Assembly: GCA_002803225.1 (NCBI GenBank)
Contig: NXFV01000804.1
Location: forward strand, 1-42,714
Reading direction: 5' to 3'
From: Gamarada debralockiae
Taxonomy: Eukaryota; Ascomycota; Leotiomycetes; Helotiales; Hyphodiscaceae
DNA: 42,714 nucleotides
Below are positions 1-11,000 of the stretch, piece by piece (positions within the stretch are counted from its first letter, which is position 1; every line of letters starts with the position of its first letter). Below the pieces are notes generated by a model. The model saw nothing but the letters and a program-made list of their open reading frames with translations. It did no database searches and was not told the origin of the DNA. Both the position numbers and the translations under genes were made by a program.

Positions 1-842
1 TGTGGCGTGCCTGGTGCGCTAGCAATAGCCATCGAGAAAGTCCAAGGTCATCGACATGCTAGTCATGGAGGGAGTCAGCCTAAAGTTGATGGAATCTCAT
101 ATCAAGACTCCACTAGAGGAAACCCAGTCTCCTCAAGAGGTAGGAGAAAACCCTTCTCGTGATATAAATGAGCAGAGTTTGTTTAGTGCCTTTTCTTCTC
201 GCTTCGAATATGACTTAAGAGTGAAGATTATCGTAGATAGGCTTCCTTACCTCCAACCCACTCGACCCAACAACTAGTAATGTAGTATAGCAGCATACGT
301 CGGGCTTCCCCTCCCCCCTTTCTCCTCTCCCTCACCCTCTTCCCACCACCCTACATACGCCTCTCATCCCTCTCATCCCTCCCGCCCAGTAAACAAAAAA
401 CAACCCCTCCCTCTTCTCCTCCACCCACCCATATAGACCTTACAAGACACTGCAAAGCTTGACCTGGCGGGACAGAAACTGATATTGCCGAGTATTGAAC
501 AAGAGAAACTTTTCTTCTGCTCCGAGTGGGCGAGTTTGAGCAATGGGAAGGAGTTGGAGTATGAACAGGTTGGGTGAGTTTGTATTATCATTAGGTACAT
601 ATGTTCGTTCTGTTCGTTGCCTAATAGCAATGGGGTTGTCGTGCATTCATAAAGAATAGCCATTCTCTTCATCCCTTCTTTCTCATGATCCATAATCCAT
701 CTCTCGCAAGTAATAAACTCCATAAACCCTCATGAACGTCTGCAAAATCAACTACCCGATAGTCCAAACCCCTTTTCACCCGCACTCATTGTAATAATAC
801 CCGACTGCGAATAATGGATCGTCCAATGATACTCAGCAACCC
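1..842. other. Intergenic / 3' flank, no gene called
   Basis: No convincing gene is visible. A 73-codon frame at 56-277 (+) has no domain, signal peptide or splice context that I recognise. Bases about 306-425 are strongly pyrimidine-rich on the plus strand. Bases about 430-842 probably hold the 3' untranslated region of the minus-strand gene that ends at 843, because several short overlapping frames there look random. Confidence 0.5.
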
Positions 843-3800
843 TCAGATAAAAGCAGCACCACCCTCTTCCTCACTCCCCCCCGCAATTCTTCTGCGACGG
901 CTACTCAGAAACAAATCCACCATCCGCTTACTCCCCATCTGCTGCGCATCCAATTCCTGCATACAACCACCACCACCACCACCACTCATGACCGGGTCCA
1001 GCAATCCCGCACCATCAGTCTCATAAATATCATCCTTCTGTGAGCTGCGATTCTCTCTATTCGCACTCCAAGTCACACCAGGAGTCCTCGATCTTGTTGA
1101 TGTTGAACCGAACTGTTTCTCGACTGCAGCCATGAGTCCACCTCCTGGGCTAGAAATGAGTGATGCTTGAGACACTTTCCGAATGTTGCGCATCACGAGC
1201 TTGGCTGGTGTGTCGAGACTCTTTGTGCTGCGGAGGGTAGTCTGTGAGGTGTTCCTTTTGTGTAGGAGGGTTTTGCCGTTGATGCTTGAGATTTTGACTG
1301 CTGAGTTTGGAGCGCTGGCGGTGCGTGCCATGTTGAAGGTATTCACGGTGTTGACGGAACGGAGAGATGATTTGGATTGCACTGGTCTGAGAAGTGAGCG
1401 AGGTGGGATCGGCGGCGGCGGAGGGACTGAATTCAAAGGCGAGTTGGTGGTATTTGGATCAACGTTCTCCACAAGGGAAACCATTGACCTGTTTTTCAAG
1501 ATAGGTTTGAGAAGTGGCGGGTTCTGCAAATCGAGCTGCTGCATATTCTGGGCGGTTGCATTCTGTTGGATAATAATTCCCTGACGCTGTTTGACGGCGC
1601 TGACTTTTCTTTGCGCGATATCGGTATCATCATCATTGATCTGGGCACTCTCCCGAACATGTCCGGCGTGGAATGACTTTGGCATGGTCGGTAAAGCATA
1701 ATTGACGTATGAACCATCGGAGTTGTGATCTTTGGCTCTTTCGAGTTTTGCGACTTCTGAGGATATCCATCTCTTCCACTCTGTCGAACCTGCAGAGCTG
1801 GTGGCACGGTGGCCCTTGGCGCCGGGCATTGTTGGGCGATATGTCGCTCGGCCCCGAATCACAACGTCTCCTGTGCTAGTGTTGTGGAATGGCATTTCTG
1901 GCACTTCATCCTCAGCCAGAGGCAATGACAGTGCACTGTTAGCAGGACCCTGACCACTTGTGGTTCTCGAATACACACTTTCGGAACATGCCTTATCCTC
2001 TTGATTCGGATCTTGACTGCCAATCTCTGCGACAGGGAAACTCTTTGGTTGAATGTATAGAGAGTTCGGAAGCGGGAAATCGTCAAGGGAAATGGGTACA
2101 CCTCCGTTCAAGATCGTAGAATTATAATCAGCCTCCGCCAGGGCTCGTCGAAATGGACTCGTAGTCCTTGCAATCGCGAACGATATTCCTCCGAAGAACG
2201 TGGACTTTGTTTCTCGAAGCGTCTTGGTCCCGGGAACTATTGGCTCATTGCGAAAAGCAATTTCTTGTGGTGTCAAGCCGAAATTCTCCGGGACTGTATG
2301 ATATGAGGTTCTAACGCTGGCTTCCTGGGTGGCAACAGACCCGCTTCGACCCCATTGCAGATCAATGGGAATATTCTCTTTCTTATCCGGGATATTCACC
2401 TTGTTATCTGGTACATTCTTCGGAGAAAAGACATCGTCTAGATCGCGGATTCGCGCTTCGCGAAGAGGATCGGCGGGTACCCATTGATGAATGTGAGTTC
2501 CAGTGTAACCAAAGACGTCTTCAACTCGTGCAGAATAAACTGAATCGGCTTTGACCGATTGATGCTCATGGTTGATAAAGTCACCAGTCTCGTTGCTATG
2601 ATTTCTTTGCGGTACCTGCCTGATTGTTGCTGGTGTTCGATTGCCACGACTGCTGTGGACGGAACTGCTTCGTGGTGATACACACCTGGGAGCTGTGAGA
2701 CTTTCCAGGCTTGCCTTTTTTACAGCCTCAAGCTTAGCTTTTAGAGAATTCTCATCCAAGCGCTTCATCAAAGCAGAATAGACTCTGGCGCTATCAATCG
2801 GTCTAGGCGGGGGAGCACTAACACTTTTGCTAGGTTTGTGGATGACTGGATAGGCCGAAAACTGGTTGGACAGTTTCTGTCGATTGAAGGAAGAGGACGG
2901 AACGTGGGTACCGTTCTCATTGATGACGGACAAGCGTTGCAAATCTCGCTCGGATTGATGTCTGGCCCCTTGGCTTGCGATGGTGTTAACCCCAGTACTG
3001 ATCCAACTAGTGACACGAGACTTATCATCGCTATGATCGCTTCTTGTGCATTTGACGCTACTAGCATAGGATCTTAGCTGCTGGGTCGAGTTCGCTGGGT
3101 GAATTGATGGGGGAACTGAGGCTACTCGTTGGAGGGTCGTTCGATTTGGACGAGGAATATCGTCAAAGTTGTGGTTGATGACGCTTGTGTTGCCTGGATA
3201 CTGGCGAACATGTGTTTCGTGTGCATCAACTTGTTGGTTTGGTATCTCAACTGGCTCGTCTTTGCTTCGCCCGAATGCTCGTCTTAATTTGTTCTTGATA
3301 CTCTTGGATGCTCGTCGCGCTTTCTCCTTCCATCCTGATTCCTTGGGTGGCTCGGCTTGGTTTGCGGAGGCGATTGGCATTCCATAGCTGTTTGTGCTGC
3401 TAGTGCGGACTGATTGCCTGAAAGGTTTCTCTTGTCGTTGCGCTTTGGATCTGAAGAGAAAGGATGGCTGCTCGCGAAGTCGTTGTTGCGTTGCTTGGTG
3501 GAAGAACCTATCCCGAGCAAGTTGAACGGCCTCATCGTTCCTCCCGTAAAGACCAGGTGTCAAGTGTTCGCGTCCACCGCGTAGAAAGCTCATTGACTTC
3601 GGCGCCCTCAGAGCTCCGGTAGGTGGGTCGATCTGAGGAGCCCAGGAGGTCGTAATACTTTGTTCGCCACTGCGATATCCGCTGACTGGCCGTTCTGGTG
3701 TGCCGTTGGTGTAGAAGACGTTAGGCGCTTTGAGGGGACCGAACATTGACTTTGACCTTCGAATGCGACGGTACGAGGATGGAGTTGACGCGACATCCTC

Positions 3801-4328
3801 TTCTTGGGTATAGTATTCGTTGTATGCAGCAAGGGCTGTTACATAGCTGTCGGCAGTTGCTTTCCCAGTTGAAGCATTGCCAATGGATGAGGAACGACTC
3901 GGCGGACGGTATGCAGCTGGCACTGAATCATTGGTGGTCATAGCCACTGGTCTGAGAGAAGCTGGGCTAGGCTTCGGTAGAGCAGGATTGTTCACTGCTC
4001 TGGCGTTGACAGATTGACGTCTCTGAACTGCAGTCGGTCCTGTGAATCGAACACTGTGCTGTCTCTTGACGACATTTGTTGCCGCTTGACCAGCTTGAGA
4101 AATTTGCTGTTGGCCTTCGTGGCTCGAAGTGGCATTACTACACGAAAGTCCACCGCCTCTGTGGCCCATATCAGCGCTGTGTCTCTCTTGTGCGCGTGCG
4201 AAAGCTAACGTTGCTGCAGTATGTGCATGGTGACGAGCGACCTCTGGGTCGATGGATTCATATTTGCTGTGAGCTGATGATGTTGATTTGCGACGACCGA
4301 GCCGATTAGAGCTGTTTCGTCGAAGCAT
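843..4328 (-). CDS. Large Ser-rich, mostly disordered fungal protein of unknown function
   Basis: A single uninterrupted 1,161-codon frame; the ATG is at 4326-4328 and the TGA at 843-845. I do not recognise a catalytic domain. The protein is rich in Ser, Arg, Pro and Asn. It starts with a basic, Ser/Arg-rich segment and contains repeated R-x-x-S type sites typical of kinase targets. At about residues 330-360 there is a basic amphipathic patch (KEKARRASKSIKNKLRRAF), which could bind acidic membrane or nucleic acid. Near residue 970 lies a proline run (PPPPPIPPRS), a candidate SH3 or WW ligand. No signal peptide or membrane segment is seen. The length and single frame argue strongly that it is real. 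A scaffold or polarity role would fit the composition, but that is a guess. It is co-oriented with the protease gene behind it, 582 bp away. Confidence 0.85.
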   Translation of the reverse strand: MLRRNSSNRLGRRKSTSSAHSKYESIDPEVARHHAHTAATLAFARAQERHSADMGHRGGGLSCSNATSSHEGQQQISQAGQAATNVVKRQHSVRFTGPTAVQRRQSVNARAVNNPALPKPSPASLRPVAMTTNDSVPAAYRPPSRSSSIGNASTGKATADSYVTALAAYNEYYTQEEDVASTPSSYRRIRRSKSMFGPLKAPNVFYTNGTPERPVSGYRSGEQSITTSWAPQIDPPTGALRAPKSMSFLRGGREHLTPGLYGRNDEAVQLARDRFFHQATQQRLREQPSFLFRSKAQRQEKPFRQSVRTSSTNSYGMPIASANQAEPPKESGWKEKARRASKSIKNKLRRAFGRSKDEPVEIPNQQVDAHETHVRQYPGNTSVINHNFDDIPRPNRTTLQRVASVPPSIHPANSTQQLRSYASSVKCTRSDHSDDKSRVTSWISTGVNTIASQGARHQSERDLQRLSVINENGTHVPSSSFNRQKLSNQFSAYPVIHKPSKSVSAPPPRPIDSARVYSALMKRLDENSLKAKLEAVKKASLESLTAPRCVSPRSSSVHSSRGNRTPATIRQVPQRNHSNETGDFINHEHQSVKADSVYSARVEDVFGYTGTHIHQWVPADPLREARIRDLDDVFSPKNVPDNKVNIPDKKENIPIDLQWGRSGSVATQEASVRTSYHTVPENFGLTPQEIAFRNEPIVPGTKTLRETKSTFFGGISFAIARTTSPFRRALAEADYNSTILNGGVPISLDDFPLPNSLYIQPKSFPVAEIGSQDPNQEDKACSESVYSRTTSGQGPANSALSLPLAEDEVPEMPFHNTSTGDVVIRGRATYRPTMPGAKGHRATSSAGSTEWKRWISSEVAKLERAKDHNSDGSYVNYALPTMPKSFHAGHVRESAQINDDDTDIAQRKVSAVKQRQGIIIQQNATAQNMQQLDLQNPPLLKPILKNRSMVSLVENVDPNTTNSPLNSVPPPPPIPPRSLLRPVQSKSSLRSVNTVNTFNMARTASAPNSAVKISSINGKTLLHKRNTSQTTLRSTKSLDTPAKLVMRNIRKVSQASLISSPGGGLMAAVEKQFGSTSTRSRTPGVTWSANRENRSSQKDDIYETDGAGLLDPVMSGGGGGGCMQELDAQQMGSKRMVDLFLSSRRRRIAGGSEEEGGAAFI

Positions 4329-4910
4329 CTTTGCGATGCGATGGTCTCAGAGGTGAAGTATTGAAATGAAGCTTGAAGAGTGTGATACAGCTGCTGTGAT
4401 TGTCGCATGCATGTATAACCAAAAGTTTGAGACCAGATCTATCGAGAAGAAGAAAACGACGCAAAGAACTTGAGGTGCCATGGAGGCCGCACCTCCAAGT
4501 GGAAGGCGCAAACCTTCCCACCCGAATCTGAAGCTGAAATCGAAGGAGCGACCCACCTCGCGAAGGTCGCATCACGTGCCTCTAACAGCCGTGTTCGCAA
4601 CTCGCTCGATATGCCCAAATGAGGGAAGAAGACTATTCTAGCATGTCAAAAATGAAAAGAATTCACGAAAGATTGGATTTGTTACAATGGTCTATTCTGC
4701 GTTATATGAACAGGAAAACCATGTATTCTCAGACGCAAGGAAACCTGTAATCAAAATGCATACAATGTAGGAAACCACCATCCAGCTCCGATTCATGACC
4801 ATGCTCGAACTCTTAAGGGAAAGTGGCGCGAGGCTATGTTCTAACACCGAGATATGTTAAGGTCGTAAATGGTGCCGATATTAAGGCAATGCTTTAAGAG
4901 CTGAGTTCCT
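4329..4910. promoter_or_regulatory. Intergenic: promoter/leader of the 1,161-aa gene and 3' flank of the subtilisin
   Basis: 582 bp between two minus-strand genes. The part next to 4329 must contain the leader and promoter of the 1,161-codon gene. The part next to 4910 holds the 3' untranslated region of the protease. Short frames overlap here but none has recognisable content. I see no clear TATA box or repeat. Confidence 0.45.
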
Positions 4911-6721
4911 CTAAGAGCTGAGTTCCTCGAAGAACTCGTGGAGCTCCTCCTCCACCATCTTCTCAATCTTCTTGGAGATTTTCTCGGTCTTTGAAACCAT
5001 GGATTCGGTACCCTTGACAATCTCTCCAGAGACCATGTTGAAGTCCTTCTCGACAGCCTCCTCGAGAAGCTCAATTGTGGTTGGGAGATTGGAAGCGGGC
5101 TTGGAGGCAACTCGGTATCCACCAGCCTCGATGATGGAGGAGTAGTTGGAAGATCCACCACCGTTCCATGCAAGCAGGTTCTTGGTGTTGGATGGAACGT
5201 CAGACAAAGCACCCTTGGTGGCAATGCTGATCATGTTCTCCTTGAGCTTCTTGGGGGTGATCTCAGCAACGGCGTAGGCGGAGTCCTTGGCGGGTTGGAG
5301 AGAGAGATAGTAGGCCAAGAGACCAGCGATGTGAGGGGAGGCCATCGATGTACCGGAGATGACGTTGGTGGCATATTTGCTGCCAATCCAGGTTGAGAGG
5401 ATGTTCAAACCAGGAGCGAAGATGTCGTTGCAAGGTCCATAGTTGGAGAAGTATGCTCGGGAGTCATCGAGAGCAGACGCACCAACAGTGATGGCCAGCT
5501 CAGCGGCAGCTGGGGAGTAGTTGCAAGAATCGGCGTTGTCGTTACCAGCGGCGACAGCGAAGTGGATACCAGCAGAAACAGCACCGTTGACGGCACGGTC
5601 GAGAGCGGGAGATTTGCCACCTCCGAGAGACATGTTGGCGGCAGAGCCCTTGAAGCCCTTCGTTCCTTTCTTGGCTTTCTCAGTGTGTGCGTTGGCAGCC
5701 CATTCGACACCCTTGACGACATCTGCCATGGTTCCTGAGCCGTTGGACTTGAGGACCTTGACAGCGTAGACATTGGCTTTCTTGGCGACACCGTATTTCT
5801 TGCCAGCGATAGTACCGGAGCAGTGAGTTCCGTGTCCATTTCCATCCTCATCAGCATCATTGGCTGGGATGGTCTTGCCCCAGTGTGCGCGGCCCTCGAA
5901 ATCAACATGCTCGGTGTTGGTTCCGGTATCAATAACGTAAACATCGACACCCTCACCTGCATCAGCGGCATAGAGGTACTTGCTGAAGTCTTTGAAGCTT
6001 AAACTGGCCCGGTGGGAAATACGAGCGAGACCCCATGGGGCGTTCTTCTCAAGCTCTCCGGTTTCGCCTAAGGCGTGAACAACGGAGTCCTTCTCAACGT
6101 ACTCGACCTGTTGAAGAGCAAATTAGCAAGGAGCTGCATGAAAGACGGTAAAGGACGGCTGCTGATAAGACCATCACGTGTCCCGTTTCCGCTTAAGATA
6201 GGTAGGTCCTGTACCGGAGGTACTTGTGGTGCCTAGATGGTAGGAAGGGAGATAAGGCCACGAAAGGGTATTGTAGGTCTCAATTCGATCGCGATTGGAA
6301 TGGGGGTGTTGATGGAAGGGAAGAAAGCTGTTTTGGAGCTACTTACATCAGGATGTCTTCGGACCTTCTCGATGACGGAATCATCGAAATGCCCAGAATA
6401 ACCCAAGAAATCACCAGCGATGTTATATGTGTGCTTGATGCCCTCAAAGATATCGGTGGTAATTGGGAATTGCCCTCGTTTTCGGAGCTCAGTTCGTACG
6501 TTCTCGCTCTCGAGGTGGATGTCTTGCACCCAGCTGTGGTGGTCGGAGGCAGCAGCCTCAGAGACGTGCTTCTTGAAGACGACGATGTAGGAATCAGGGA
6601 CCTCTACAGAGTTCGATGAGGAGAGGAGAGGAGCAGCGCCTTCGTGGATGGTTTCAGTGCTGAAGGTTGGTGCCGATGACGCCAGCAGCGGCAATAACGA
6701 GAAGCCGATAAGCCCACGCAT
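4911..6721 (-). CDS. prb1: Vacuolar subtilisin-like serine protease (Prb1/PepC type)
   Basis: Two exons, join(6347-6721, 4911-6107) on the minus strand, give 523 residues. The 239-nt intron (6108-6346) has GTAAGT and CAG ends and is in phase 0. Domains in order: hydrophobic signal peptide (1-17), an I9 inhibitor propeptide (about 46-135, with YIVVFKK and the closing DVEYVEKD), then a peptidase S8 domain of the proteinase K branch. The triad is visible: Asp about 185 (VIDTG), His about 217 (GNGHGTHCSG) and Ser about 379 (SGTSMASPH), with the oxyanion Asn about 314 (AAGND). The C-terminal tail of about 50 residues is acidic and probably coiled coil. In this family the enzyme is a vacuolar/autophagic endoprotease made as a self-cleaving zymogen. 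The vacuole-type propeptide and tail favour this over a secreted PR1-type enzyme, but location is inferred. The ATG at 6719-6721 is chosen because the signal peptide starts there. Confidence 0.95.
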
Positions 6722-8009
6722 GATGAATGAAAGGTTGAAAGGAGTTGCCTGTCTGCCTGCGACTTTCAATAAAATAAATGAGACGATTGATGTGCGTATG
6801 AGTATTGATCTTGATGGTTCTCCCAAAGTGTGAAGTTGATGAGGGAGAGCTGTTGATGAAGGAAGATGGAGTGAAGAGGACGAGAGATGGTGACTGGATT
6901 GCGAAGGCTCCCCAGTCGCCTAATTCCCGGCCTTGTTTTGGGCGAAGCACAAGCGCAAGTGACTAAGCTGTTTTGGGCTTATCAGTGTGGGCATGACCAG
7001 TCTCCGAGGTGATGATAACAGGAAGAAGAGAACGGAATTGATAGATGCGAGTACGACAATAGAGATAATTAACAACGTATTTCTGTATTCCTTTTCTTCA
7101 CGTTGGGAGACTCATATAAAGATAAAGATATCTATTTATTTATTTATTTTCATCAAATTGTGAGTTATGACACGATTAAGAATTATGGCATGAGTCGTTC
7201 ACTCCGCAAGCGCCGCTGCAATCATCAACCCCACATGAACTTTGAGCAGGTAGCTATCAACTGCAGGGCACATGAGCAGATGGAAGAGCTTGGAACCTTT
7301 TGCTGTTTAACTCGCTCACCAAACCAGGGGCTACAGCAAATCTCTCGAGGCAGACTGAGTGAGACAGAAATGCAAGGGGCCGCCTGATTGGTACCACCGC
7401 CCGCTTTCTCCAAGACTAGAACCAGGCTGTGGCACATGACTCGAAGCCTTGCGGACGAGCGCGTCCTGAAGAGTACACAACGAAAAGCTTTCCAAGCTGC
7501 ATGTGAATGACTTGTCTCTAAGCCCCTTTTAATGTCCTGTAATCATGTAAGTAGGACAAACAAAGAATAACAGCGTGAATTTCTCTTCAAAATGCTCTCT
7601 CCATGTGGATCCTGTAATAAGATACGAGCACGCGACCTGCTGCATTCTGAGTTTGTGCCTCGTCCCTCAGGCGCGAAACTTCTGTCAGGTTCCGGGTCTA
7701 TGCGAGGCGTTCACTGGAAAGCTGAATATTCACAGCCTCATTCAACGGCCCTCCAAAAATACTCGTCTGCACTGTATGCCGTAAACGTGAACCTGGACTT
7801 GGTTTCTGCAACAGTCATTTCCGTGTCACCTGAGACAGAAAATCAATTCCATTCACGACTTTGTTCCTATTACGAATCCGCGAACAGCCTTCGATGATTG
7901 CCAGGCTTCCCGGCAGCCTGCGACTTCCATGGGCGTGAAAGGCCGACTCTGCCCCATGAAGGAGAATCGGAAAGGCTGAAATAACAAGGAAATTGGGGAG
8001 GAGTGGAAG
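6722..8009. promoter_or_regulatory. Divergent intergenic region between subtilisin and BEACH genes
   Basis: 1,288 bp separate two start codons that point away from each other, so both promoters lie here. A short ATTT microsatellite-like run is at about 7133-7151. Frames of 60-100 codons occur on both strands but overlap each other and carry no recognisable domain. I cannot assign individual regulatory sites with confidence. Confidence 0.55.
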
Positions 8010-11000
8010 ATGTCGATGCAATCACGGCGACTGCGTTCGTCGACTGTTGCATCAACCCCACCGGAGAGTACGCAAGCTACCGCTGAGCTGCAGCAACACC
8101 TAGATAATGTCTCGTCCACAATCAGCACACGCCCGGATAACACATATCCTGATCTCTCAAAACTTATAGCCCAGGTTCAAACCATACGACAACATTTAAT
8201 CGCGTCTCCGACACCAGCTCGAGCCAAGGATGACTTCCGGCATCTCCATGGCTTCCAAATCCTCATAGAGACTCTTCGCGCGTTCTCCGGCTTCTATCAT
8301 CCTACAAATCGAAGTCAGAAGGATAAGGCACAACTCTTCGAGCTTTTGGAAATTATACTAGGGGTGCTGGCACAAACGTTTCGGGAACACCATGGAAATC
8401 GGAGATATTTCAAGAGACGGGTTGAAGGGGGAGGATGGGCTGCTCTGGAGCAAACAATCGCCAGTATCGGAGTTGGCGGTAGCGAGTCTGATGTATGGAG
8501 TGAAGCCCAACTTTTTGGGAGGCTCCTGGCGTTTGCACTGGACGACAAGAGATTTGAGGGTTTATGCCAGAAAGTCGCGGATCTACACCCTTCGGTCGCC
8601 AAGGAACCTGGCACCGCGCCTACAAACGAAGACAAGGAGACATTAGAGCTCTCTAGGAAAGTCTCCGACAAGACAGGGAACTTGACAGAGCTCTCCCACG
8701 ATGATGAGGAAATAATTGCTCTGGTAGATATCAAGCTGCAGGAAATGCTGCGCGAGAGCGCTCTACTTTCCAATGCCGACATCGTTCCCATAATCATCGA
8801 CTTTTGGAAGACAATTCCCCGCGAACAAGAAAAGCCTGTCAACCCAGCTGCACTGGTCGTCATTTTAACTTTATCAAAGATTTCATCAATCTCAAACCAC
8901 AATCTCCTGGCCTTGCACTCGACTGGCATCTTGTCAACTCTTCTTCCCCTTGCATTCGATTCCGATTCAGCGCTGGCTGCTCCTGAAAAACGTTGTGTTG
9001 AGATTCTTTGTGGCTCTCTAATGTCTTGCGGTGTCAGCACTCTGAACGATGCTCAGTACCTTATTTGCAGCAAGTCTTCCAAAGCGGCTGATTTCCTACT
9101 GCAGACGATGAAGGCCTCGCATTCGCCAGCATACATTCAATTCGACATGTCTTTGCATGGTTTTGCATCAATAGAACTGCCTACTTTAGGAAGATCATTT
9201 CCTCCACCTTCGACTGTTGCAGGATACACTTTCACGGCATGGGTATTCGTGGATCAATTCGATCCCAGTTCCCACACCACCATTTTTGGGGCGTTCGATT
9301 CAACGCAGACCTGTTTTGTTCTTGCATATCTCGAAAGAGACACTCACAACTTTATTCTCCAGACCTCAGTTACATCCTCCAGACCAAGCGTTAGATTCAA
9401 GTCCACAGTTTTTAGAGAACGACGATGGTACCACATTGCTATTGTTCATCGACGACCGAGAACGATGTCATCGAGCAAAGCGGTACTTTATGTCGATGGA
9501 GAATTTGCGGAACAAGTCAAGTGCCAGTATCCTACACCTCCTCCTCTCACAAATGGGAGCACGGAGAGTTTTGCATCTTTCACTTCCTCGACAGGCAAAA
9601 CAAATCCTGTACAAGCATTCCTTGGGACACCGCAAGATCTGTCGACTCGTCTTGGGCCTGGCGTTGTGTTCTCCCGTTGGTCGTTAGCTTCAGCACATCT
9701 TTTCGAGGACGCCCTCAGCGACGATTTAATCGCTGTTTATTACCGCCTGGGCCCTCGCTACAACGGCAATTTCCAGGACTGCCTTGGATCTTTCCAGACC
9801 TACGAAGCTTCAGCAGCACTGGGAATGCGAAACGAGCTCATGCATCCCGGAAAAGACGAGAATTCAGACATAATCGGTGCTATCCGCGAGAAAGCCAGTA
9901 CTCTGGTTCCAGAGAGCCGCGTTTTGCTCAGTATTCTACCAACAGCTGTCCTGGGAGATGATGATCGCCACAAGACTTATGAATCGCAGCTTCTACGTGG
10001 GCTGAACCGAACCGCTGCAAGTAATCTATTTCAATTGACACACAACACCGGCACATCCTTGGCTATCAACTCTGCTATTCCTGGCATCAACGAGGCCTTG
10101 ACCCGAGCTCAAGGTACGACTGTTCTGACTGGTGAACCTGTTGTCGTTGTACCGCAGTCGCTTGATGATACATTGTGGCGACTTGGTGGGTTCGCAGCAA
10201 TAGCTTTAAAGTTGGTCGAGAATGCGACTATAAAGGATGACATCGTAAGAGCTGTCGAGATTCTGTTCGAGAGCATCAAAGGTAGCTGGAGGAATAGCGA
10301 GGCCATGGAACGCGAAAACGGATATGCTATTCTTGGTGCTCTAATTCGCGGAAAAGTTGGGGCTGGAACAGTCGTTGCATCCAGAGGGAGTTCTGACGCT
10401 TCGACTTTGACCAGCGATGAACGAGACCAGCTTAGTTTCCAGCTACTTAGCCTCGTTTTGGAGTTTGTCGGATACAACCACGAAAAACCGGAGGAATCGT
10501 TCATCATCAATCCTTTGGCATATCGAATCTTGCTTGTGGATTTTGACATGTGGAGAAAGACCGCTCCAATCACCCAAAGGTTGTACTACAAACAGTTTAT
10601 TACGTTCAGCGTAAACAGCAAATTCCACCAGTTCAATTCTCGCCGTTTGTTCCGGATGCGTAAGTAGTTGCCCAGGCCATACTTTCTGTTAATGCTAATT
10701 CCCCATAGGTATTGTGAAAAGATTTTTGGATGCTCTCAAGGCCGAGACATTTGCCCGTGATATTTTTCCATCTTTCATGGAAGCTCTCACAACCTTGGTG
10801 AAATGCAACACGACAGCAGAAGTATTCCGTTCTCTTGCTCTCTTCATCACATATGCCTACCATCAGCCCACCAGCTCCACTTCTCGAACACCCAAAACCC
10901 AATACGGGACCCTTCCAGCTCGATCAGGCACGATTTCAAATGGTCCCAGAAGGCCAACTGTCAACACATTATTTGACGGGAAAGAAGTTGCGTCAACAAC

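Noticed and set aside
1496..3535. Many 70-100-codon frames inside the 1,161-codon gene on both strands.
   Set aside because: They are shadows of the long gene and have no features of their own.
7133..7151. ATTT-rich run as a CRISPR-like or regulatory repeat.
   Set aside because: A simple four-base microsatellite without spacers; nothing points to a function.
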